Below are positions 17,637 through 27,342 of a stretch of 64,000 bases of DNA, piece by piece. The DNA is from Blastopirellula sp. J2-11 (GTDB lineage Bacteria; Planctomycetota; Planctomycetia; Pirellulales; Pirellulaceae). Under the pieces are notes generated by a model. The model was not told where the DNA came from and searched no databases. It saw only the letters and a program-made list of their open reading frames with translations. The stretch covers positions 5,084,001-5,148,000 of the forward strand of contig NZ_CP097384.1 in NCBI RefSeq assembly GCF_024584705.1. Direction: 5' to 3'. The translations under genes and the position numbers were made by a program. Within the stretch, counting starts at the first letter, position 1; each line of letters starts with the position of its first letter.

Positions 17637-18170
17637 TCACCAGGGCGCCTGCATGTTTCGGACGATTTGCACCGCCAAATCGCGGATCGCTTCTTCCTGG
17701 GCGATCGCCATGGTTTGCCCCGCTTCGGGAACATACTTGCTCGCCACATTGAGCGAATCGGCCGAAAGTGCCGGGGCCAGCGTCAGTGACAACGGCTGCT
17801 GCAGCACGTTGCCGCGAGAATCGGTCCAGCGATAGACGACGGTTAGATTTTCTTGAATGATGCGAGCTTCGTCCAAGCCGTTTCCGGCGATGACCGACTT
17901 TTGATCGGCGATCAATTCGCCGCTCAGCGTGCTGTCAGCCATCTCTTTCGACACCACTTTGTAGGGCGTTGTCGCATGGATCTCGCGGACGACTGCTTCC
18001 GTCAGACGTTCTCCCAGTCCAAATCGAAACGACTCCGAAGCGAACATCGGCACGTAGACTGTTTGAATGTCAGGCCGATAGAGGGTGCGCGCCCCAATTT
18101 GATAGCAAGCGCAGCCCCCGCTGAAAAGCGTGACCAATAGCGGCATCCATATCCAGCGACGATCGATCAT
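17637..18170 (-). CDS. LptE-like LPS-assembly lipoprotein
   Basis: About 177 residues. A signal peptide with a lipobox at FSGGC (Cys near 20) predicts an outer-membrane lipoprotein. The mature part (YQIGARTLYRPDIQTVYVPMFASESFRFGLGERLTEAVVREI, seen in two blocks) matches the pattern I know for the LptE family, which plugs the LptD translocon. Its start ATG overlaps the stop of the BamD-like gene (ATGA). Two outer-membrane-biogenesis lipoproteins in tandem support the call. The family has low sequence identity, so the symbol is withheld. Confidence 0.7.
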   Translation of the reverse strand: MIDRRWIWMPLLVTLFSGGCACYQIGARTLYRPDIQTVYVPMFASESFRFGLGERLTEAVVREIHATTPYKVVSKEMADSTLSGELIADQKSVIAGNGLDEARIIQENLTVVYRWTDSRGNVLQQPLSLTLAPALSADSLNVASKYVPEAGQTMAIAQEEAIRDLAVQIVRNMQAPW

Positions 18171-19480
18171 GGGGCCTGAACGTTTGCGGTGCGCGGGGTC
18201 GAATCTTCCGGAGCGATCTTCGGCATGTCCTTGTCCTCGTCGTAGTCGATCAGATCGACCAACCATTTCGCCTTTTGCGGCGCGTGGTCGGGACGATCGG
18301 CGATTTCAACCATCCGCTGGCGAGCGGCGTCGGCCATGTTCGAGTTCGGAAATTCTTGAATGACCTGATCGTAGTAGAAGCGAGCTCCACCGTATTGCTG
18401 CCGTCCTTCAAAGAAGGTCGCCAAGTGCCACAAGCGCTCGGCTTGTTTGGCGCGAACTTCTTTCTTTGCGGCGTCGATCGCTTCACGATGTTCGATCACC
18501 CGATCGGGGAATTGCCGCTCCATTCGCTCGGCCAACTTGCCGGCTTCTTCGAGCGACTGTCCGTCATAGGAGGGGCCCTGGTACATCTTCAGCTTGCAGA
18601 ACATGCCGAGATAGTGCCCGATGAATTGATGTTCGCTGGACGGGAAGTTCTGTCGCAAGTCGGTATAGAACCGGTCCGCCGCTTCGTACTTACCCCGCTT
18701 GAAGTTGGCGTTGGCCGCCGCCAAAGTCGCGTCATCCGCCAATTTGCCGGTCGGATCGTCCAGCCGGATCATGTCGTACAACTTGATCGCGTTGCCAAAT
18801 CGGTCAAACAGCGGTCGCTCTTCGTCGGTAAAGTTGGGCGCCAACGTCCAATCTGGATTCTCCGAATATCGATCGACCCAATAGCGGGCCAGTTTGAACC
18901 TGCGATTGCCGACCTGATCCAGATATTTGGTGTTCGGGTACTTTTTGACCAGCTTTCCATACATCTCAACAGCGTCGGGATACTCATCCAAAAAGTAATA
19001 GCACTCAGCTGCATACATCAGCGAGTTTTCTTCGAGGTCCGATTCGGGGTAGTACTTACCCGCCGTGATGAAGTTGTCGGCCGCTGAGTGCAGCGCGTCG
19101 TCACGCTGGCCGACCGGCGCCTTGAGCCCTTGTTCGTACGCTGCTTCGGCTTCAGCGTAGAGTCGCTTCGCCCGCGCTTTGTCTTGCACAACCTTGCCGG
19201 TCGTTTCGCGGATCGATCGTTCGACCGAGCTTCCGCCCAACGATCGCCACCACGATTTTTTCTCAACCTCAACCGGCTCGACATCGGCGCCGGGCGGTTG
19301 GTTTTCTTCAAAGGCGACCTGGCGAACGCCTGGCGACATGACAGGGGTTTGGGCGACCGTCTCGGCGCCGCCTGGTCGCCATGAAGCGCAGCCCAACACC
19401 GCCGCCATGCAGGCAAGAACCGCAAAGCGTCCTGCCTGTGGCGATCGACAGGGGCATCCATGTCCCGGCATTCGTGTCAT
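18167..19480 (-). CDS. BamD/YfiO-like TPR lipoprotein
   Basis: 437 residues. The start at ATG 19480 (MTRMPGHG) overlaps the recO stop by 4 bp. A signal peptide with lipobox VLGC (AVLGCASW) is followed by a linker and repeated TPR-like units: LYAEAEAAYEQGL, AADNFITAGKYYPESDLEE, YAAECYYFLDEYPDAVEMY and a C-terminal FYYDQVIQEFPNSNMADAA. That is the layout of BamD, the lipoprotein in the outer-membrane protein assembly complex, though it is nearly twice as long as E. coli BamD. Its role in outer-membrane assembly is inferred from fold and neighbours. Confidence 0.75.
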   Translation of the reverse strand: MTRMPGHGCPCRSPQAGRFAVLACMAAVLGCASWRPGGAETVAQTPVMSPGVRQVAFEENQPPGADVEPVEVEKKSWWRSLGGSSVERSIRETTGKVVQDKARAKRLYAEAEAAYEQGLKAPVGQRDDALHSAADNFITAGKYYPESDLEENSLMYAAECYYFLDEYPDAVEMYGKLVKKYPNTKYLDQVGNRRFKLARYWVDRYSENPDWTLAPNFTDEERPLFDRFGNAIKLYDMIRLDDPTGKLADDATLAAANANFKRGKYEAADRFYTDLRQNFPSSEHQFIGHYLGMFCKLKMYQGPSYDGQSLEEAGKLAERMERQFPDRVIEHREAIDAAKKEVRAKQAERLWHLATFFEGRQQYGGARFYYDQVIQEFPNSNMADAARQRMVEIADRPDHAPQKAKWLVDLIDYDEDKDMPKIAPEDSTPRTANVQAP

Positions 19481-20229
19481 TCGCTCAGCATTCCCAGCTT
19501 GTCGTGCATCTTGAGCCGATGGCCGGCTTGATGCGTGATGTATCGGTTGATTACGCCGCGGCATTCGCCGCGACGACTGGCCGGAATCTCCACCAGCCGC
19601 CAACTTTCTCCCGGTTCGGCAAGCCGACGGAAGATATCTAACGTTTCTGCACTGACATCGATCACCTGCCGATGTCCGGCTCTGGCTTCGGGCGACAATA
19701 TGCCTCCCGCCAACAGCCCCAACGGCACGCGTCCCGTTTTAGGAGCAGGTCTCCCGGTATCGACGCAAAACGACAATTCCGGCAGTTGCCCCAACAATCT
19801 CAACAGCGAAAGCTCGAAATGAAGCACTAGCTTCGGTACGTTGCCCCCGCTATCCAGTTCGGCCAAAGTTTGATCCGCGATGTGGAACAACTCCGCATAC
19901 GGATCAGACTCGTGCGTAAATTCTCCGAGCAACTCGGCGATGTAGTAGCCTGCGTACAAATGAGGCAAACTACGCTGAGCCGAGCGAAACTTACGCAGTA
20001 ACTTCGCTTCGGTCAGGATGTCGAGGGAGTCGCTCGTTTTGTGGAGGAACACTATGCGACAGAGCGACAACAGGTCAATAGCAGACTCGAACGCACTTTT
20101 AGGGCGGCGGCACCCCTTGGCGATCCCAGAGATTTTGCCGAAATCCTCGGTAAACAGCGTTGTAATACAACTGCTTTCGCTAAATTCGACAATGCGAATG
20201 ACGATCCCGGTTGTTTTTTCGCTCGACAT
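19477..20229 (-). CDS. recO: DNA repair protein RecO
   Basis: RecO helps load RecA on SSB-coated gaps in the RecFOR pathway. From ATG 20229 the protein is 250 residues, with the N-terminal OB fold (TTGIVIRIVEFSESSCITTLFT and DFGKISGIAKGCRRPKS). The C-terminal zinc-finger cysteines common in RecO are missing (FCVDTGRPAPKTG keeps one Cys). An upstream in-frame TTG at 20274 is possible but has no ribosome-binding site. It overlaps the BamD-like gene by 4 bp. Confidence 0.88.
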   Translation of the reverse strand: MSSEKTTGIVIRIVEFSESSCITTLFTEDFGKISGIAKGCRRPKSAFESAIDLLSLCRIVFLHKTSDSLDILTEAKLLRKFRSAQRSLPHLYAGYYIAELLGEFTHESDPYAELFHIADQTLAELDSGGNVPKLVLHFELSLLRLLGQLPELSFCVDTGRPAPKTGRVPLGLLAGGILSPEARAGHRQVIDVSAETLDIFRRLAEPGESWRLVEIPASRRGECRGVINRYITHQAGHRLKMHDKLGMLSE

Positions 20230-20311
20230 AGAAGTAGTGCTAGCTGGCGGCGTGTTGATTTTTTTCTTAGTCAAACGCCGTAGGGTTCAGAAGGAGACAG
20301 GATACTCGAGA

Positions 20312-21604
20312 TCACGTCGAAGGAGATTCGGCTGGATCGAGTTTCGTCAGTTGCAATTTTTGAATTCGACGGCGGTCGGCTGCTATCACAACGATCTCGA
20401 CATCCTCGATCCGAATGCGATCGCCGGTCTTGGGAATTTTTTGCAAACGACTGATCACCATTCCGGCGAGCGTGTCATAATCGTCGCCGACCGGCAAGTC
20501 GAGTCCCAACTCTTCGTTCACATCGTCGATGTGGGCGCGACCTTGCACCTCGGCTTGATCGCGACTGATGCGGACAATTTCTTCTTCTTCATCCTGATCG
20601 TGCTCGTCGACAATCTCGCCGACGATTTCTTCCAGGATGTCCTCAATCGTGATCAGCCCGGCGACGGCGTGGTATTCGTCAATCACGATCGCCATGTGAT
20701 TTCGTTCCCGCAAAAATTGCTTGAGCAATTCGTCAATCGGCATCGATTTGGGAACCATCGCCGCTTTGCGCGCCAAATCACGCAGCGACTGGCGGTCGGC
20801 GGCCGGCTTGACCAGTTCTGACAGCATATCTTTCACATAAAGGACGCCGACAATCTGATCGAGCCCCTCGTGATAAGCCGGAATCCGCGTGCGACCGGTC
20901 TCATGGACAAACTTCACGGCGTCTTCCCACGACGTTTCGACCGGCAGCGCGTCGACCTCGCTGCGTGAAGTCATCACGTCGGCGACGTCGATATCCCCCA
21001 GCTCGATCACGCTTTCGATCATTTCACGCGCATCTTCTTCGAGCAGTCCTTCCCGCAGTCCCTCGGTCACGATCGTGCGGATCTCGTCTTCAAACTCTTC
21101 CTCTTCGTCGACGACTTCATGCGGAATGTTCGCCAAGCGGCGGAGGAATCCTTCGACAAAGCGAACGCCCCAAGCGAGCGGCGAAAAGATGATGCTTGCG
21201 ACGGCCCAAAACCGCCAGGTGTAGTAGATGAACTGCGGTGCGAAATGCTCGGCGACCGCCCAGGGAAGCCAGACCGTTGACGCGAGCAATACGAAAGCAA
21301 CCGCCAGCACATCGGTCGCAAATCCGGCCGGGGTCAGCGAATTGGTCTTCCCCAAGTCAAGCAACCAGGCCTGACCGGCGACGAGAAAGAATGCCGTCCC
21401 TAACACCTGCAGACACTGAGCGGCGAACCCGGCGTCTTCGTGATTCTCGTGAATGATTCGAAACCAGCGGATTTGTCGGCGACGATCACAGAACTCTTCT
21501 AGTTCGTGCCAACTCAAGTCGTGCAGCACACGACCAGTAACCGCCGCCAAAATCATGAATGCGGCGCCAGCACACGAGGTCCAAAATAAGAGCGACGCAT
21601 TCAT
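20312..21604 (-). CDS. CNNM/CBS-domain (CorC/HlyC-type) membrane protein
   Basis: 430 residues. The N-terminal membrane domain (about 1-150, four helices) is CNNM/DUF21-like. A pair of CBS domains follows (VADVMTSRSEVDALPVETSW and later GLITIEDILEEIVGEI), then a C-terminal CorC/HlyC domain (GRAHIDDVNEELGLDLP). Members are linked to Mg2+/Co2+ export or general ion homeostasis. Its ATG overlaps the ybeY stop by 4 bp, a neighbourhood conserved in many bacteria. No catalytic function is implied. Confidence 0.88.
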   Translation of the reverse strand: MNASLLFWTSCAGAAFMILAAVTGRVLHDLSWHELEEFCDRRRQIRWFRIIHENHEDAGFAAQCLQVLGTAFFLVAGQAWLLDLGKTNSLTPAGFATDVLAVAFVLLASTVWLPWAVAEHFAPQFIYYTWRFWAVASIIFSPLAWGVRFVEGFLRRLANIPHEVVDEEEEFEDEIRTIVTEGLREGLLEEDAREMIESVIELGDIDVADVMTSRSEVDALPVETSWEDAVKFVHETGRTRIPAYHEGLDQIVGVLYVKDMLSELVKPAADRQSLRDLARKAAMVPKSMPIDELLKQFLRERNHMAIVIDEYHAVAGLITIEDILEEIVGEIVDEHDQDEEEEIVRISRDQAEVQGRAHIDDVNEELGLDLPVGDDYDTLAGMVISRLQKIPKTGDRIRIEDVEIVVIAADRRRIQKLQLTKLDPAESPST

Positions 21605-22098
21605 CGGGCGGCGCCTCGTTCGGTCTGTGGAGCATCTAAATGGCGATGCGACTCGGGGGGCTCCAATCCGACTTGTTCGAGATAAACCCGTTCGAGCCGC
21701 CGCATCGTCAAGCGATCTTCGTCTTCATGGTCGTCATATCCGACCAGGTGCAAAGCGCCATGAATGACGTAGAGGAGCGTTTCATGCTCAGCTGGCCACT
21801 GGTACTTTTCGGCCTCGGCCGCCGCATATTGGCAGCTAATGACGATTTCCCCTTCCAGCAGATCATCGTCCGACGAAAGATTGAACGTCACGACGTCGGT
21901 GGGGTAATCATGTTGGAGAAAACGGCGATTCACCTCATGAATCTCCGCATCGTCGACTAGCGCGACGCTGACTTCGTACGCTTCAATAGACTCGCCGGCA
22001 AAAACCGCCGCTATCGCTTGGCGAACCGCTTCGTCGGTCGGCGCCGCATGTTGCGTGCGACGCGTGATTTCGACCGCCTCGTCGGGCTCATCATCCAT
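21601..22098 (-). CDS. ybeY: Endoribonuclease YbeY (rRNA maturation factor)
   Basis: A metallo-endoribonuclease needed for 16S rRNA 3'-end processing and ribosome quality control. The 165 residues carry the zinc motif HGALHLVGYDDHED. The first two histidines and spacing match the family HGxxHLxGYDH, but the third His is one residue later because of an extra Asp. It sits 8 bp after the 7TM-HD gene and overlaps the corC-like gene; the phoH-HD-ybeY-corC order supports the name. Confidence 0.92.
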   Translation of the reverse strand: MDDEPDEAVEITRRTQHAAPTDEAVRQAIAAVFAGESIEAYEVSVALVDDAEIHEVNRRFLQHDYPTDVVTFNLSSDDDLLEGEIVISCQYAAAEAEKYQWPAEHETLLYVIHGALHLVGYDDHEDEDRLTMRRLERVYLEQVGLEPPESHRHLDAPQTERGAAR

Positions 22099-22106
22099 GG
22101 GAGGTT

Positions 22107-24395
22107 CTAGGCTCGCTGTTGACTGGGGTATTTTACGCGACCGTGATAAACGGCCGTCAGACTCTTCGTAACGCTATCTTGAATCTTCCGCAATTCGGAA
22201 AGGGTCAAACCTGATTCGTCAAACTGACCATCCAGCAGACGCTTCATCGTCAGTTCTTCGACCAGGTTTTCGATACGTGCCGGAGTCGGATCGACCAGCG
22301 TGCGACTGGCGCTCTCGATCATGTCGGCGATCATCATCACCCCGGCCTCTTTCGATTGCGGTTTGGGACCGGGATATCGATAGCTGCTTTCGTCGACTTC
22401 TTCCGAACTGGAAGGATCGCTTTCATTGCGACGGCTCGCTTCGCGATAAAAATACTCGACCAGCGTCGTACCGTGGTGTTGTTCGATAAAGTCGATAATC
22501 GCGCGGGGCAACTTGTGCTTGCGCGCAAGGTCGGCGCCATCTTTCACGTGAGCGATAATAATCAATGTGCTCATCGCCGGCAGCAAAGTGGCGTGACGGT
22601 TTCCTTCGCCTGACTGATTTTCGATGAAGTACTCCGGCTTCATCATCTTGCCGATGTCGTGGAAGTAAGCGCCGACGCGGGCCAATAGCCCATTGGCTCC
22701 AATCGCATCAGAGGCCGCTTCGGCGATCGACGCGACGTTGATCGAGTGGTTATAGGTGCCGGGAGCGCGGCGGACCAACTCTTGCAGCAGCGGGTGAGCG
22801 GCGTCCCCCAGTTCGAGCAAACTGATATCGGTCAATACGCCGTAGCTTTTTTCGATAAACGGCAACAGGCCGGTCATTAAGAAGCCGGTCACAATCGCCC
22901 ATCCAGCTTGCCAGGCGGCGATTTCTAACAGGCGCAGTCCCAGCGGTTGACCAACCACGACTCCCACGCCTAATTGCGTTGCGAAAGCAGCGATACCAGC
23001 CCAAACGCCGACAAAAATCAGCTTGGTGCGACTGCGGATGCGAACGGTCATTAAGATCGCCGTCGCTGTCGCCGCCGCGATCGTTACGAAGGTCGCTAAA
23101 CCTTCACCGACCAAAAAGACGACCGCCAGCATGGCGCAGGCCGAAACCAACAGCGCCAACTCTTGGCGATAGACGATCGCCAACAACATGCCGAGCGCCA
23201 TCAGCGGCACCAGTTCGGCGCGCCAAGCGTCGTCGATCCAGTACGACAACACCACCGCGCCGGCGACCGGAGTCAAAAACATCAAGAAGTCATGGACCGA
23301 ATGCAGCACCTGGGGAGACTTGAACGCCAGATAGACGCCGGACAAAGTCGCCAAGGCGATAAACATGCCGAAGATCGAAAGCGATCGCCATAGTTGCTTG
23401 GTCAGCGGCAGACTATCGCAAAAGGCGACGTGCTCGCTGCGAAGCAGCTTCAGCGATTCCCCTTCGAGCGGCACTCCTCCCTTGGCGAGAGCTTCGCCCA
23501 AGGGAATATGCCGCATGACCGGCTCAACTTTGTCGATCGTCGCTTGTCGTTGGGTGTTCGTGGCAATTTCGTTTTTCGTCAACGTGCTGGGCAAGTTGGC
23601 GCTCATCCAGTAGTAGATCGGGTCGATCACCTCGGCGTTCGACTCTTCTTCTTGCAGCTGGCTTAGCTCGATTTCGAGATTCTTTTTCAGATTGTTGCGT
23701 GCCTGCGCGATCAACAAGTCGGAGATCGAAACGGTCCGCCGCGCATCGGGTTCCCCCTTGCGATAGACGATGACTTCGGCTTTGTTTCCTTTGTTCTCGG
23801 CCTGGTCGTTGTTGTCCATCAGGCCGTTTTTGGTGAAGTTCGTCAGCGCGGCGGCGACTCCCTGCTCCAGCGCCGTCAGCTTTCCTTCTTTGGCGTAGAA
23901 CGCGTGAAACTTGTCAAAGTGGCGGCGTTTTTCGGTTTCCGGAATCGCCTGATCCGGGGCGGCCGGCGTTTTCAGAAACTCATCCCAAGCGGCGGCGATC
24001 TCAGGAGTGAATTCATTGGCCGAAACAATCCTCGCTAGGGCCGACTGCAACTTTCCGCGCATTTGCTCGAGCGGCGCAGGATCATTTTCATAGACAGTCA
24101 GCGCATTAGCGGCGGCCGCATCGCGAGCACGCTGGTCTCCCGCCGGGTCAGGCACGGCGAAATCAATGCGGGAAACGACGTCACGCGGAGGAACAAAATC
24201 CTCGCGAAACGAGAACGGCGGCATCCAAGAGATCGTCACCGCCCACAAGATCAGCGCCGACATCGCGGTCAGCGCCACCATCGCCGCATTCTCAGGACGC
24301 TGAAGTTGCGCGATCCAGCGACGCATCGCGCCTGGTTTCAGGACGATGCTGCTAACGTGATCCGAGCGAGTTTTTGATTTGATATGGGGAGGCAT
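22107..24395 (-). CDS. 7TM-HD family phosphohydrolase (PgpH-like)
   Basis: 762 residues: a short cytosolic N-terminus, one TM helix (about 38-57), an extracytoplasmic 7TMR-HDED-type domain (about 60-335), seven TM helices (about 340-515) and a C-terminal HD domain. The HD motif is intact: YNHSINVASIAEAA, YFHDIGK, then D/H residues around HVKDG and EQHHGTT. PgpH of Listeria is a c-di-AMP phosphodiesterase; that activity is a family-level inference here. It follows phoH by 13 bp and precedes ybeY by 8 bp. Confidence 0.9.
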   Translation of the reverse strand: MPPHIKSKTRSDHVSSIVLKPGAMRRWIAQLQRPENAAMVALTAMSALILWAVTISWMPPFSFREDFVPPRDVVSRIDFAVPDPAGDQRARDAAAANALTVYENDPAPLEQMRGKLQSALARIVSANEFTPEIAAAWDEFLKTPAAPDQAIPETEKRRHFDKFHAFYAKEGKLTALEQGVAAALTNFTKNGLMDNNDQAENKGNKAEVIVYRKGEPDARRTVSISDLLIAQARNNLKKNLEIELSQLQEEESNAEVIDPIYYWMSANLPSTLTKNEIATNTQRQATIDKVEPVMRHIPLGEALAKGGVPLEGESLKLLRSEHVAFCDSLPLTKQLWRSLSIFGMFIALATLSGVYLAFKSPQVLHSVHDFLMFLTPVAGAVVLSYWIDDAWRAELVPLMALGMLLAIVYRQELALLVSACAMLAVVFLVGEGLATFVTIAAATATAILMTVRIRSRTKLIFVGVWAGIAAFATQLGVGVVVGQPLGLRLLEIAAWQAGWAIVTGFLMTGLLPFIEKSYGVLTDISLLELGDAAHPLLQELVRRAPGTYNHSINVASIAEAASDAIGANGLLARVGAYFHDIGKMMKPEYFIENQSGEGNRHATLLPAMSTLIIIAHVKDGADLARKHKLPRAIIDFIEQHHGTTLVEYFYREASRRNESDPSSSEEVDESSYRYPGPKPQSKEAGVMMIADMIESASRTLVDPTPARIENLVEELTMKRLLDGQFDESGLTLSELRKIQDSVTKSLTAVYHGRVKYPSQQRA

Positions 24396-24408
24396 AATTT
24401 GCGTTGGA

Positions 24409-25353
24409 CTAGGTCGTGTTCGGTCCCCGTTCGTAAGCGTTCACAATTTCTTGCACCAGCGCGTGCCGCACGATGTCGGCTTGCGTCAGCTGCACCTGGC
24501 CAATTCCCTGGATATCCTTCAGTCGCAGGATCGCGTCGCTCAAGCCGCTGCTTACGTTATGCGGCAAGTCATTTTGCGTCGCGTCGCCAGAGATCACCAT
24601 CCGTGAGTTCTTTCCCATGCGGGTCAAGAACATCTTCATTTGTGAGATCGTCGTGTTTTGCGCTTCGTCTAAAATAATGAACGCATCGTTCAGGGTCCGT
24701 CCCCGCATGAACGCTAGCGGAATTACTTCGATCACGTTCTGCTCCATGTACCGCGCGACCTGGTCGCGATCGATCATTTCGCCTAGCGAATCGAGCATCG
24801 GCTGCAAATAAGGATTGATCTTCTCGTGTAGCGTACCAGGGAGAAACCCAAGTTGCTCTCCCGCTTCGACCGCTGGACGAACCAGGACGATCTTGCGGAT
24901 GCGTTGCTCCAACAGAGATTCAACCGCCAATGCGACCGCTAGAAAGGTCTTCCCGGTACCAGCTGGTCCCAACGCAAACACCATTTCATGCTCGCGCATC
25001 GTCTCGACATAGACGGCCTGACCAGGGGTCATCGGCGAGACCCGCTGCGTCTTCTTGAAAACGGCGATCGGCAGCGTCTTCGGCTTGATCGTTTCGCCGG
25101 TCACGTCGGCCAGCGAATCTTCTACTTCGTCCAGCGTGATCAGTCCTTGGCGTTCCACTTTTTTTCGCAGCGCCTCAATGACTTTGGTCGCCTGGGCGAC
25201 GGCGACTTCGCGGCCGGAAATGCGCACCTGTCCATCGCGATGCGTAATCGTCACGCCCAGTGATTCGCGGATACGGCGAACATGTTGATCGCGTGCGCCA
25301 AATAGCTGGAGAACGGACGAGTTGTCGAGAAATCGGATAGTCGCTTCGTACAT
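24409..25353 (-). CDS. PhoH-like ATPase
   Basis: 314 residues. An N-terminal KH-like region (about 10-75) precedes a PhoH P-loop domain with Walker A GPAGTGKT, VRPAVEAGEQLGFLPGTL and Walker B IILDEAQN, plus a helicase-like VISGDATQND. PhoH-like proteins act with YbeY in RNA metabolism in some bacteria, and here they are in one operon. A 170-bp gap separates it from cdsA upstream, so it may have its own promoter. It begins the ten-gene run that ends at 15534. Confidence 0.9.
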   Translation of the reverse strand: MYEATIRFLDNSSVLQLFGARDQHVRRIRESLGVTITHRDGQVRISGREVAVAQATKVIEALRKKVERQGLITLDEVEDSLADVTGETIKPKTLPIAVFKKTQRVSPMTPGQAVYVETMREHEMVFALGPAGTGKTFLAVALAVESLLEQRIRKIVLVRPAVEAGEQLGFLPGTLHEKINPYLQPMLDSLGEMIDRDQVARYMEQNVIEVIPLAFMRGRTLNDAFIILDEAQNTTISQMKMFLTRMGKNSRMVISGDATQNDLPHNVSSGLSDAILRLKDIQGIGQVQLTQADIVRHALVQEIVNAYERGPNTT

Positions 25354-25523
25354 GCAGAAAGCGCTGACCGCAAAGGCCCTCGCAGGAAGAATGATTTCAA
25401 CACCACTAAAAATATAGACAATCTTTCGTCGGACGAAATCGAAATTCCGCCGCCGATGCGCTAACTTATTTCATGATAGCACTTTACATTCCTTTAGACC
25501 GTCTTAATCGGGTTGAAATCTGG

Positions 25524-26435
25524 TTACCGTGGCCCGATCAGCCCGATTTCCCAGAAAAATAGCGCCATCGGTGCGGCGACCAATATCGAATCCATCACGT
25601 CGAGCACCCCCCCCAGGCCGATGAGCCAAGTGCTGGAGTCCTTGCTTTCCATGTCCCGCTTAAATAGCGACTCGGCCAAATCGCCGATCATGCCGGCGAT
25701 CGCCACACAGACCGCATAGAGACAGAGTCGCCAGAACGCAGGGGGTTCGCTCGTTGTCAGTTGCGGCGCCACCACGGCGAATACGATCCAGGCGCCAAAC
25801 ACGGCCGCGACCAATCCGCCGATCGCCCCTTCGACCGTTTTGCCGGGACTCAGATTGGGCGCTAATTTCGTGCGACCCAAAAATCGCCCGGTGAAATAAG
25901 CGCCGGCGTCCGACGTTTTGGTCGCAACAATCATTGAGAGCAGGGCAATCATTCCCCACGCATTGCCGTCGGGCAAGTCGCTATGCATCAGGCGCAGCCG
26001 TAAAAGAAAGCTCATCAAGCCGCCGACATAGGCGATCGTAAAGATCGTCAAACCGACATGCACGATCGCCCAGCCTGGCTTTTCGTACCGGCGCATTTCG
26101 CTAATCATCGACAAGACCATGCCTGCGGCAAGTGCGAACAAGATCCACTTGGACGGATCTGGGGGAAGCGTCTCTGGTGCAAACGGCCACAAGATCGACA
26201 GCCCGGCGCTTCCCATCACCAGCAAAGCGCCGACGTGACAAGCCCATCCGGCGGGACGCAACTTTTTCGCGCGCAGCAGCCCAAGCACTTCTTCCGAAGC
26301 GGCGATTGCAATCAGAATCGCCAACGGCAGGAGCCAAATTCCAGGGCGGTCAAAGTTCCAGCTGTAGTCCAGCCAGCAAAGCAGGACTACCGGAACGATG
26401 ATCGCCACAGCGCCGATCAATCGCCATCTCAGCAC
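25524..26435 (-). CDS. cdsA: Phosphatidate cytidylyltransferase
   Basis: Makes CDP-diacylglycerol, the branch-point phospholipid precursor, in the membrane. The 303 residues have about eight TM helices and the C-terminal signature around SLFKRDMESKDSS. The following segment reads IGLGGVLDVMDS where the textbook motif has PGHGGxxDRxDS, so the His and Arg are altered. The start is GTG, 3 bp after the uppS stop; the two genes are coupled. Confidence 0.9.
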   Translation of the reverse strand: MLRWRLIGAVAIIVPVVLLCWLDYSWNFDRPGIWLLPLAILIAIAASEEVLGLLRAKKLRPAGWACHVGALLVMGSAGLSILWPFAPETLPPDPSKWILFALAAGMVLSMISEMRRYEKPGWAIVHVGLTIFTIAYVGGLMSFLLRLRLMHSDLPDGNAWGMIALLSMIVATKTSDAGAYFTGRFLGRTKLAPNLSPGKTVEGAIGGLVAAVFGAWIVFAVVAPQLTTSEPPAFWRLCLYAVCVAIAGMIGDLAESLFKRDMESKDSSTWLIGLGGVLDVMDSILVAAPMALFFWEIGLIGPR

Positions 26436-26438
26436 GGG

Positions 26439-27218
26439 CTAAGTCGCTCCTTCCGCAGAATCGACCTTTAATCCGCCAAATCGCCGGTCTCGTCCGGCAA
26501 AGTCGCGTATCGCCTGGTGCAAAGTTTCTTCACAAAATTCAGGCCAACATTGCTGCGTGACCCAAAGCTCGGCGTAACTGATCTGCCAAAGCAAAAAGTT
26601 GCTGATCCGCATTTCGCCGGCAGTGCGAATCAACAGGTCGGGATCCGGCATCCCGGCGGTGTACAAATGGGCGGCGATGTCGTCTTCGGTGATCTTCGCC
26701 GGCTCCAGCGTTCCGGCGACCGCTGCGCTGGCCATCTTCCGGACTGCATCGACCATTTCGCCGCGACCGCCATAGTTGATCGCCAGACAAAGGGTCGTAC
26801 CGGTATTGGCGGCGCTCAGCTCGATCGTGCGATCCATTTCGTGCTGCACCTGCTCGGGAATGCCGTCGCGGCGGCCGATGATGCGGACTTGGATATTGTT
26901 GGCCATGATCGTGCTCCGTTCTTCGATCATGTACTGCTCGAGCAGATGCATGAGAAAGTCGAGCTCGTATTGCGGCCTTTTCCAGTTCTCACTCGAAAGA
27001 CAGTAGAGCGTCAGCTGTTCGATCCCCAACCGGGCGCACTCTTCCGTGGTGCGGCGAACCGACGTAACTCCGCGACGGTGCCCTTCTACACGCGGCAAGC
27101 CTTGCCGCTGCGCCCAGCGACCGTTGCCATCCATGATCACGGCAATGTGACGCGGCAGACGTTCGGCCGCGACGCCGAGGTCAGATTGCACAGATTGACT
27201 GGACGATTCAGAAGTCAT
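26439..27218 (-). CDS. uppS: Isoprenyl transferase (undecaprenyl diphosphate synthase)
   Basis: A cis-prenyltransferase that builds the C55 lipid carrier for cell-wall and polysaccharide synthesis. The 259 residues show HIAVIMDGNGRWAQRQG with the catalytic Asp, GHRRGV, LTLYCLSSENWKRP, and the C-terminal DLLIRTAGEMRISNFLLWQ and YAELW. ATG is at 27218. It is translationally adjacent to cdsA (3-bp gap). Confidence 0.96.
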   Translation of the reverse strand: MTSESSSQSVQSDLGVAAERLPRHIAVIMDGNGRWAQRQGLPRVEGHRRGVTSVRRTTEECARLGIEQLTLYCLSSENWKRPQYELDFLMHLLEQYMIEERSTIMANNIQVRIIGRRDGIPEQVQHEMDRTIELSAANTGTTLCLAINYGGRGEMVDAVRKMASAAVAGTLEPAKITEDDIAAHLYTAGMPDPDLLIRTAGEMRISNFLLWQISYAELWVTQQCWPEFCEETLHQAIRDFAGRDRRFGGLKVDSAEGAT

Positions 27219-27342
27219 GGCGAACAGCGGGAGCGATCAATGCGATACCGGTCGAACAAATACAACCACGAAAACCAGACCAGGCTTTCGCTTCGTGTTG
27301 CGTCATTGTAACGACTCGTCCCCTCGCCATGCGAGCGGTGAA

